NCBI GenBank assembly: GCA_041628615.1 | Contig: JBFKOW010000144.1 | Location: 1 to 9,066 of the forward strand | Direction: 5' to 3' | Origin: JAMWZF01 sp041628615 | Lineage (GTDB): Bacteria; Pseudomonadota; Alphaproteobacteria; Rhodobacterales; Rhodobacteraceae | DNA length: 9,066 nt | Shown here: piece by piece, positions 1-6,537 of the stretch | Layout of the letters: the number at the start of each line of letters is the position of its first letter | How positions within the stretch are numbered: the first letter of the stretch is position 1 | Made by a program: the position numbers and the translations under genes | The notes under the pieces: model-generated | Told to the model about the DNA's origin: nothing | Database searches by the model: none | The model's input: the letters and a program-made list of their open reading frames with translations, nothing else

Positions 1-1881
1 GTGGACAGCCGCGGCGACCCGGACCCCGAACTGGTGGTGTCGCCCGGCATGGGCCTGAACCCGCGCGGCCAGACGATGACCGTGGACCAGGATTACTGTC
101 TGCGGGTGAACGCCTGGCTGGCGCTGCACCAGGACGAGATCGAGGCCCTGCGCGGGTCGCCGCCGGTGCCCGAGAGCCCGGACCTGCTCACCCTCTACCT
201 CGTGCTCTGCCACCGCGAATGCGAGACCGACATTGAGCCGATCCCCGCCGGGCCGTGCCAGTCGCTGGACAAGGTGACGGCGCCGACCCGGATCGCCGAC
301 GATTTCCGGCTCGACCTGCGCTTCGCGCCGCCGGACCAGACCGAGGAGGACGCGATCCGCGCCCTCGGCGCGCTGCTGCGGGCGGTCGAGGTGGCGCCGG
401 GACCCGGCGCGCCGCTGACACTGGACGAATTCCTCGGGTTTGTGCGGGCGCTGGCGCCGGGGGCCCCGGTCCCCGCCTCGCCGATGCCCGGGTCGCCGGG
501 GATCGAACTGCTGATCCACCCCGACGACGCCGACGCCTTCCTGCGCGCGGCGCTCGAGACCTGGGTCAGCGAGGTGCGGCCGGCGCTGCTGCCCGACGGG
601 CGCAACTGCCACAACGGCCCGCCCGCCGAGGGCTGCATCCTGCTGGCCGAGGTCGCGGTGCCGCTGGCGCTTGTCGCCGGCCAGTTCCGCGTCGACGGGC
701 CGCTCGGGCTCGACACCGGGGACCGGCCGATCCTGCTGCAGACCCGGCTGCTGCAGGAGCGGTTCGGCTTCGCCGGGGGCGGCGGGGTGACCGACCACGC
801 GGCGCTGACCGGGCTGACGGCGGACGACCACCCGCATTACCTGCTGGTCGATCCGGCGACCCGGGCGCTGGTTGCCGACCTCGTCGCGGACGGCAACCGG
901 ATCACCGCCCTCGCGCCCGGCGCCGCGCCCGGCCACGCGGTCGAGTTCGCGCAGGCGATCAAGGTCGGCGACGGGGCAGGCGGCGACCTGTCCCAGAGCT
1001 ACCCGAACCTGCAGGTCGCCGGGCTGCGCGGGCGGCCGGTCTCGCCGGCCGCGCCCGCGACCGACGACGTGCTGACCTGGACCGGCACCCGCTGGGCGCC
1101 GCGGGCCCCGGCGGCGACCGGCAGCGGCAACTTCGAGCCCGGCCTGACCCGTCTGCGGCTGCTGAGCTGGGTCCATTCCGGCAGTTCCGGCTTCCGCCTC
1201 GCGCTGGACGGCGCGCGGGTCTCCGGCGTCGCCGTCCTGTTCAGCGACCGGGTGCTGGTGCGGCCCGGATCGCTCGATTCGAACAGCTTCCAGATCTTCG
1301 TGGAACTGGGCTCCGGCGGGCTGATCCAGATCGCCCGCGGCGGCGCCGAAGTGATCCCGGTCCGGGTCGCGGGGACCCAGCCGGCGACCGATTTCGAAGG
1401 CGACCCGGTGGAGGTCATCACCGAACTGCGGACCGCGCAGCCGGTGACCGAGGCGGCGCTGTTGCGCTTCGACGACGAGTTCGCCGAACGGCTCACCGGG
1501 CTCGAGACGGCGCGCACCCGGATCGTGCTGCATGGCGACGTGATCCGCGACCGCGACGGCCGGGCGGTGGACACCGAATTCCTGCGCGCCACCTTGCGCG
1601 CCGGGTCGGGCGACCGCCCCGAGGGGTCGGACCTCGGCCTGCAGGGCGGCCGCTTCGAAAGCTGGGTGTCGTTCCGGCCCAACCCGGACTCGCGGCTCGA
1701 CGTGAACAGCGCCACCGTCGACGACCTGCGCACCCTGACAGGCGTCGGCGACGCCACCGCCCGCAACATCCTCGAGTTCCGCCGCGAGAACGGGCGCATC
1801 ACCGCCGAGAACTTCACCCGCATTCCCGGCGTCTCGCCGACGCTGGCCAACCGGCTGAGAAATCGGCTGATCTTCGGATAG
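1..1881 (+). CDS. eCIS-associated fibre-like protein with C-terminal helix-hairpin-helix, 5' partial
   Basis: The frame is open from the first base, and I read it as the tail of a longer gene. The visible start (VVSPGMGLNPRGQTM, about residues 12-26 of the visible part) matches the point in eCIS-linked proteins that normally follows an N-terminal NYFxGxxL module, which would lie upstream. Next comes a block typical of these proteins, YLVLCHRECETD (66-77) with PTRIADDFRLDL (95-106). Two motifs common in phage tail fibres follow: DHAALTGLTADDHPHYLLVD (265-284) and DLSQSYPNLQVAGLRGRPV (329-347). Residues about 380-560 are beta-rich and Ig-like, with a HGDVIRDRDGRAVDTEFLRA stretch. Residues 565-626 form a ComEA-type double helix-hairpin-helix: LDVNSATVDDLRTLTGVGDA, then FTRIPGVSPTLANRL. 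From the motifs I infer a particle-associated fibre, adaptor or surface-binding protein. The function of the helix-hairpin-helix is unknown. The TAG stop overlaps the ribosome binding site of the next gene. The coding call is strong; the eCIS assignment is from memory of the family. Confidence 0.85.
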   Translation: MDSRGDPDPELVVSPGMGLNPRGQTMTVDQDYCLRVNAWLALHQDEIEALRGSPPVPESPDLLTLYLVLCHRECETDIEPIPAGPCQSLDKVTAPTRIADDFRLDLRFAPPDQTEEDAIRALGALLRAVEVAPGPGAPLTLDEFLGFVRALAPGAPVPASPMPGSPGIELLIHPDDADAFLRAALETWVSEVRPALLPDGRNCHNGPPAEGCILLAEVAVPLALVAGQFRVDGPLGLDTGDRPILLQTRLLQERFGFAGGGGVTDHAALTGLTADDHPHYLLVDPATRALVADLVADGNRITALAPGAAPGHAVEFAQAIKVGDGAGGDLSQSYPNLQVAGLRGRPVSPAAPATDDVLTWTGTRWAPRAPAATGSGNFEPGLTRLRLLSWVHSGSSGFRLALDGARVSGVAVLFSDRVLVRPGSLDSNSFQIFVELGSGGLIQIARGGAEVIPVRVAGTQPATDFEGDPVEVITELRTAQPVTEAALLRFDDEFAERLTGLETARTRIVLHGDVIRDRDGRAVDTEFLRATLRAGSGDRPEGSDLGLQGGRFESWVSFRPNPDSRLDVNSATVDDLRTLTGVGDATARNILEFRRENGRITAENFTRIPGVSPTLANRLRNRLIFG

Positions 1882-1885
1882 GAGG
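1880..1885 (+). promoter_or_regulatory. Ribosome binding site for the 1892 gene
   Basis: A full AGGAGG lies 6 nt before the ATG at 1892. Its first two bases are part of the TAG stop codon (1879-1881) of the upstream gene. This fixes the start of the second gene and suggests ribosomes can pass directly from one gene to the next. Confidence 0.85.
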
Positions 1886-1891
1886 CCCGCG

Positions 1892-4468
1892 ATGGCTGCC
1901 GCACTGAACCAACCGATCGTCGGCGACGGGATCCGGACCACCAACTACTTCCAGGGCCGGGTGCTGAGCGCCGAGGACCTTGCCACCGACCAGGTCGCGG
2001 ACCGCAAGCGCCGGGCGCATCTCGGGCTGGCGATCGGGCCGGGGGTGGTGACCGGCCTGACGGTGGCGATCGAGACCGCGGGTCCGGCCCCCGTCGTGTC
2101 GGTGGAGAAGGGCATCGCGATCACCGCCGAGGGCGACACCGTCGAACTGCCCTCCCGGGTCAGCCTCGCCCTGCTGGGCGAGCCGGGCGGCGGGCCATCC
2201 GGCCCCGCCGGCCTGTTCGGCCCCTGCAGCGACGCCGGGCCGGGCGTGGACCTGAGCGGCGACGGCGCCTATGTCCTGCTGCTGTCGCCGGCGCAGGACT
2301 ACCGCGAGCGGGCGCCGAAGGTCGGGCTCGACCCTGGCGACGGCATCGCCGGCAGTTGCGGCGCGCGCTACCTGGTGGAGGGCGCGGCGCTGCGCCTCGC
2401 CGCCCTGCCGCTCGCCGGGCGCAGCGACATCGCCGCCGACTTCACCGCCATCGCCGGGCTCGACGACCCGGCCTCGACCGCCGGGCCGGAACAGGCGCTG
2501 CGGATCGTGTCGCGGTTCCGCAACCGGCTGGCCCATCTCTGCCTCGCCGGCGCCGCCGCGGCCGAACACGCGGAATCGCTGCGGGCGGGCGCGCCCGCGG
2601 TGTTCGACGCGGACCCCTCGATCCTCGACGAGATGCGCAACGGCGAGAGCCCGGCGATCCGGCCCTGCGACGTGCCGCTGGCGGTGTTCTACCTCGACCT
2701 CTTCGGCCTGCGCTTTCTCGACCAGTGGGCGGCCCGCCGGCTGGCGCGGCCCCGCATCGACAAGGCCAGCCTGTCGCTGTTCCCCGAGACCGGGCTCGAA
2801 CGGCTGCTGCAGTTCGCCGACCATCTTGACGACGTGCTGACCGGGACCGGCAACATCGCCGCGGTGCGGGTCGGCGACTACTTCCGCCACCTGCCGCCCG
2901 CCGGGTGGTTCCCGGCGCAGGGCAGCGGGGTGGCGGGGTTCAGCCCGTCGCAGTTCCTGTCGCCCCATACCCGCGGCGTGGTCGGCCGGATGAGCGCCGG
3001 ACAGGCCGCCGAGCGGCTCGACGTGTCGCTGCGGCACCGCGCCGTTGACCTGCAGTCCGGCGCCTGCCTGCTGGTCTACGATCTCGACGAGAACGCCGCG
3101 GCGCTGGTCGCGGGCGAGGCCGGGCGGCGGGTCCGCCTGTTCACCGCGCGGTCGATCAACGGGCCGCTGGCGCGCGACGGTCTGGCGCTGGCGCTCGAAG
3201 GGCTCTGGCAGTCGGCGCGCGGCCTGCTGCGCCGGGTCGACCAGATCGACCTGCCGCTGCAACCGGCGACGGCGCGGGCCGACCTCGCCGCCGCGCAACA
3301 GGCGGTGGCGGACACCGCCAACCGCTACGCCGCGGTGGCGCTCGCCCGGGCGCTCGACGACGCCGACACGCTGCGGGTGATGACCACGCTGCTGGACCTG
3401 CAACGCGCCCTCGCGGCGCGGTTCGGCGCGATCCAGTTCGTCGGCAGCCAGAGCTTCACCTCGTTCTCGCCGTCCATGTCGCGGGCCTTCGCCGCGAACA
3501 TGGCGACGGCGTTCTTCGTGTCGGGACTGCTGCAGCGGCTGAACGGCAGCCTGCCGGGCACCGGCGCGCCGGGACTGGCGCAGGCGATCGCCGCCGGGAA
3601 CATCTGCGCCGCCATCGCCGCACAGGAGAACATCAACGCCTTTCTCGCCGGTTTCTCGGGCGAGGGCGCGGCCTCGGGGCCGGCGGAACTGTCGCTGGTG
3701 AGCAGCCCGAACGGGCAGACCGTGATCCCCGGCGGCGAAGCCTTCCCGCAGGTCTACGAGATCTCCAACGGCACCGACCGCCGGCTCACCTTCCAGCTCG
3801 AAGCCTCGGCCGACGCGCCGAACGGCGACTGGGGCGGCGCGGTGACCCTCACGGATCCGTCCGGGGTGGCGATCTCGGCGCTGGCCGTGGACAGCGGCGC
3901 GACGGGGCGCTTCATCGCCGCCGTGGCCGCCCCCGGGGACGCCGCGGTCGGGGAAACCGCCACGCTGGCGGTCCGGGCCTTCTCGCCGCCGCCCGACCTG
4001 CGCGACCTCACGGCGCAGCCGCTGGCCCTTCTGGTGGGCGACAGCGCGGGCGAGGCGGTGGACCGGACCATCCTGATCCCCGAACCGGCGGCGCCGCAAC
4101 TGCTGCAATCCTTCGCGCTGAGCCAGGCCCGCAGCCTCGCCTTCACCCTGCTCTACCAGGCCGAGACCGGCCCGGCGACCACCGCCTTCGATGTCGCGGT
4201 GGTGTTCGAGGATCCGGTTGCCGGCTGGCAGGTGTCGATCGACGACGTGCTCGGCACCGCCGAGGGCCCGCCGGGCCGCTTCGTCGAGCAGGTGCAACTG
4301 ACGTCGGGCCAGCGCCGGCCGCTGGTGGTCAACCTGCGCGCGCCCGCCACGACCGGGCTGACCACGCGGGTCAGGCTGGTCGTCACCTCGCGCGACCTTC
4401 CGGTCCAGATCCAGGCCGCGTCGCCGCCGGACGGCGCGTTCTTCACCCTCGCCACGCCCACCGGATAA
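1892..4468 (+). CDS. eCIS-associated large protein (NYFxGRxL module plus C-terminal Ig-like region)
   Basis: An 858-aa protein with no signal peptide or membrane segment, so probably cytoplasmic or part of a particle. The N-terminus carries TTNYFQGRVLSAEDL (16-30) and IGPGVVTGL (48-56), then VVSVEKGIAITAEGDTVELP. This module recurs at the start of large proteins of unknown function in eCIS clusters. Further patterns I associate with that family are CDVPLAVFYLDLFGLRFLDQW (shown as C259 to W279), LQFADHLDDV, FRHLPPAGWFP (331-341) and AVDLQSGACLLVYDLDEN (about 384-401). Residues about 410-590 are Ala/Leu-rich and largely helical. The C-terminal part (about 599-715 and 731-858) is beta-rich and looks like two Ig-like domains, the first containing GGAVTLTDPSG. 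The ATG start is supported by AGGAGG 6 nt upstream. It probably shares its first domain with the gene before it. The biochemical role is unknown; a structural or assembly part is an inference. Confidence 0.88.
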   Translation: MAAALNQPIVGDGIRTTNYFQGRVLSAEDLATDQVADRKRRAHLGLAIGPGVVTGLTVAIETAGPAPVVSVEKGIAITAEGDTVELPSRVSLALLGEPGGGPSGPAGLFGPCSDAGPGVDLSGDGAYVLLLSPAQDYRERAPKVGLDPGDGIAGSCGARYLVEGAALRLAALPLAGRSDIAADFTAIAGLDDPASTAGPEQALRIVSRFRNRLAHLCLAGAAAAEHAESLRAGAPAVFDADPSILDEMRNGESPAIRPCDVPLAVFYLDLFGLRFLDQWAARRLARPRIDKASLSLFPETGLERLLQFADHLDDVLTGTGNIAAVRVGDYFRHLPPAGWFPAQGSGVAGFSPSQFLSPHTRGVVGRMSAGQAAERLDVSLRHRAVDLQSGACLLVYDLDENAAALVAGEAGRRVRLFTARSINGPLARDGLALALEGLWQSARGLLRRVDQIDLPLQPATARADLAAAQQAVADTANRYAAVALARALDDADTLRVMTTLLDLQRALAARFGAIQFVGSQSFTSFSPSMSRAFAANMATAFFVSGLLQRLNGSLPGTGAPGLAQAIAAGNICAAIAAQENINAFLAGFSGEGAASGPAELSLVSSPNGQTVIPGGEAFPQVYEISNGTDRRLTFQLEASADAPNGDWGGAVTLTDPSGVAISALAVDSGATGRFIAAVAAPGDAAVGETATLAVRAFSPPPDLRDLTAQPLALLVGDSAGEAVDRTILIPEPAAPQLLQSFALSQARSLAFTLLYQAETGPATTAFDVAVVFEDPVAGWQVSIDDVLGTAEGPPGRFVEQVQLTSGQRRPLVVNLRAPATTGLTTRVRLVVTSRDLPVQIQAASPPDGAFFTLATPTG

Positions 4469-4469
4469 C

Positions 4470-4476
4470 AAGGAGG
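4470..4476 (+). promoter_or_regulatory. Ribosome binding site deciding the GTG start at 4485
   Basis: AAGGAGG lies 8 nt before a GTG codon. It begins 2 nt after the TAA stop (4466-4468) of the preceding gene. It supports GTG 4485 as the start, which is also the start that gives a complete signal peptide. Confidence 0.85.
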
Positions 4477-4484
4477 ACCGTCCC

Positions 4485-6536
4485 GTGCCCCGCCCCATCG
4501 CCGCCGCCGCCCTGTCACTGCTGCTCGCGGCTCTTGCCTCGCCGGGCCTCGCGGCCTCGCCCTGCCCGATCAGCCTGATCGGAGGCGCCGACATCGGCGC
4601 GGTCGACGGCGCGCGGGGGGCAGAGTGGAACGACGCCGCGATCCTGCAATCGCTGAGCCCGGCCAGTTCGTCCTGCCTCGGCACCCTGCTCGACGCCGAC
4701 GGCAGCTTCCGGCCGGTGAACCTGCGGTCCAAGACCTACACCGACCCCGGCGGGGCGCGCTGGCTGGGCCTGTTCGTCGAGGTGCAGGACGCCTCCGAGA
4801 CCCAGCCCGACGGCAGCACGCTGGCCAATGGCGAGGTGCTGACCCTGCAGATCGACCCCGGCTTCGACGGCGGCACCGCCCTCAGCCAGGGCCCCGGCGC
4901 AGCCGCGCGGGACTGGAAGATCGAGGTGCGGCATTTCTGGGCCACCGCCGGCGGCGGCGACCCCGACGCGGTGGCCTCGACGCTGCGGCTGTTCGACAGT
5001 TCCGGCAGCAGCGGCTTCTGCGCCACGCCCCCGGCGGCCAGCGTGCCGCACTGGGCCGAGGTGACCGGCGGCCTGACCCCGGCGACGACCCCGCTGGCGG
5101 CGGTCCGCAAGGACCTGCCCGGCGGCTACACCGTGGAGATCGCGGTGCCGATGGCGCTGATCGGCAACCCGGCGGGCGATATCGGCATCGCGCTGGCCGT
5201 GGTGAACGACTTCGGCAGTTGCACCGCCGGGTCCGGGATCTGCGACGGCTACGGCCTGTCCTTCCCCTCGGACCTGCCGGTGACCAACGCCGACAACCCG
5301 GTGGTCGGCTGCGGGCCCGGCTGGCTGGAACCCGGCGACTGGGCCACGGGCTTCATCGAGGCCGCCCCCGGCGACGTCACCCTGTCCCATGCACCGCGCT
5401 TCTGGACCAGCGAGGACGTCGATGCGCTGGCCTGCGGCGTGGTCGACAACAATTACTACCCGGCCAATCCCTGCCGCATGGCGGTGCGCGCCAACCTTCG
5501 CAACGCCAGCACCAGCGCGCAGGTCCGCAACCTGCTGATCCTGCGCGGCCAGCATGGCGCCGGGGTGGTCGACTGGACCTTCGTCGACCTGATCGAGGGC
5601 GTCAGCGTGCCCGCAAGCGGCCAGATCGCCAGCACCAGCGCCGAGGTCTCGAACCTCGCCGGGCTGGCCGGGCACCCCTGCGTGCGGGCCTACGTCCTGC
5701 CGCCTTTCATCGACCCGCAGTTCGACCTTGCGCGGATGCAGGCAATCACCTCGGCCGCCGACCTGACCGATCTGGTCGCGACCTACGGCCTGCGCGACAT
5801 CCACTCGGCGCAGCAGAACATCTCGCGGCGGCCCGAGGCCGAGGTCTGCCCGAACGCCGGCTGCCGGATCAGCCGGGCGCTGCTGCGCGGCGCGGATACC
5901 GTCCTGGCCGGGCTGTCGCTGATCGGTCCGGCCGCGGCGCAGGAGGTCCCGCGCCGCGCGTCGCTGTTCACCCTCGCCCCGGCGGCCCATCCGGACCCCG
6001 GCCAACCCGCGGGCCTGCTGAGCGGGCTGATCGGCGACGTCGGCTTCGATCCCGAGGTGCTCGCCGGCATCGCCAAGGAGGATGCGGTGGTCGAGATCGT
6101 GGCGCTGGGATACCGCGACCCGGACAACATCGAGCCGCCGCTGCCCGACCCGCGCCACAACTTCATCGAGGTCGTCGGCGGGGCGGTCGAGCGCATCCCG
6201 CTTGCCCGCATCGCCGCGGGCGAGGTCGTCGACCTGGCGCTTGACGTGGGCAACCCGTCCGACACCGCCCGCCATATCGGCCTGTCGGTCCGGATCCACG
6301 ATCCCACCGGGTCGGGCCTGGCGCTGTCGGTGTCGGACGCCACCGTGGCGGCGGTCACCGGGGCCCCCTTCGACCCCTGGCAATCCCGCCCGATCACGAT
6401 TCTCGCCGGGACCGCCGAGGCGATCGCGGCGGCGGGCGGCGGCGGGCCGGGCGCGACGCGATGGCTGCTCTGGCTGGTGCTGCTGGTCCTGCTGATCCTG
6501 CTGGCGCTGGCCGTGCTGCGCCGCCGGTCGCCGTGA
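4485..6536 (+). CDS. Exported, membrane-anchored protein with CBM9/DOMON-like domain
   Basis: A 683-aa protein with a GTG start. Residues 1-24 form a signal peptide: a positive start (MPRP), a hydrophobic core and an Ala-rich cleavage region near residues 23-24. The next 240 or so residues resemble CBM9/DOMON-like sugar- or heme-binding folds: VDGARGAEWNDAAI (40-53), then GLFVEVQDASE, LTLQIDPGFDGG, DWKIEVRHFW, GGYTVEIAVPMALIG and GDIGIALAVVNDFG. A middle region with beta-rich stretches and about eleven cysteines across the protein fits disulfide-bonded folding outside the cytoplasm. A further Ig-like segment (about 545-635) precedes a Gly-rich hinge and one C-terminal transmembrane helix (about 660-678) ending in RRRSP. 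The predicted topology is a large periplasmic or outer domain with a short cytoplasmic tail. I do not recognise a named family for the whole protein. Its place between eCIS-type genes suggests an envelope anchor, docking protein or receptor, which is inference. Confidence 0.87.
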   Translation: MPRPIAAAALSLLLAALASPGLAASPCPISLIGGADIGAVDGARGAEWNDAAILQSLSPASSSCLGTLLDADGSFRPVNLRSKTYTDPGGARWLGLFVEVQDASETQPDGSTLANGEVLTLQIDPGFDGGTALSQGPGAAARDWKIEVRHFWATAGGGDPDAVASTLRLFDSSGSSGFCATPPAASVPHWAEVTGGLTPATTPLAAVRKDLPGGYTVEIAVPMALIGNPAGDIGIALAVVNDFGSCTAGSGICDGYGLSFPSDLPVTNADNPVVGCGPGWLEPGDWATGFIEAAPGDVTLSHAPRFWTSEDVDALACGVVDNNYYPANPCRMAVRANLRNASTSAQVRNLLILRGQHGAGVVDWTFVDLIEGVSVPASGQIASTSAEVSNLAGLAGHPCVRAYVLPPFIDPQFDLARMQAITSAADLTDLVATYGLRDIHSAQQNISRRPEAEVCPNAGCRISRALLRGADTVLAGLSLIGPAAAQEVPRRASLFTLAPAAHPDPGQPAGLLSGLIGDVGFDPEVLAGIAKEDAVVEIVALGYRDPDNIEPPLPDPRHNFIEVVGGAVERIPLARIAAGEVVDLALDVGNPSDTARHIGLSVRIHDPTGSGLALSVSDATVAAVTGAPFDPWQSRPITILAGTAEAIAAAGGGGPGATRWLLWLVLLVLLILLALAVLRRRSP

Positions 6537-6537
6537 C

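Noticed and set aside
1..3. GTG at position 1 as the true start of gene 1
   Set aside because: No upstream sequence is available to judge a ribosome binding site, and the protein appears to begin in the middle of a domain, so the gene is treated as 5' partial.
255..1907. Open + strand frame of 550 codons overlapping gene 1
   Set aside because: The Arg/Ala/Gly-rich translation has no motifs, whereas the other frame holds recognisable fibre and helix-hairpin-helix sequence.
1814..4732. Open reading frame of 972 codons on the - strand
   Set aside because: It lies opposite gene 2, which has a good ribosome binding site and family motifs. Its translation is rich in Arg, Gly, Ala and Gln without domains, as expected for the antisense frame of GC-rich coding DNA.
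6440..6536. GlyGly-CTERM or PEP-CTERM sorting signal at the end of gene 3
   Set aside because: There is a Gly-rich hinge, a hydrophobic helix and an arginine tail, but no clear sorting motif. A plain C-terminal membrane anchor explains it.
4485..6536. Gene 3 as a secreted toxin or payload of the injection system
   Set aside because: A classical signal peptide plus a membrane anchor is unlike loaded cytoplasmic cargo, and no catalytic toxin motif is visible.
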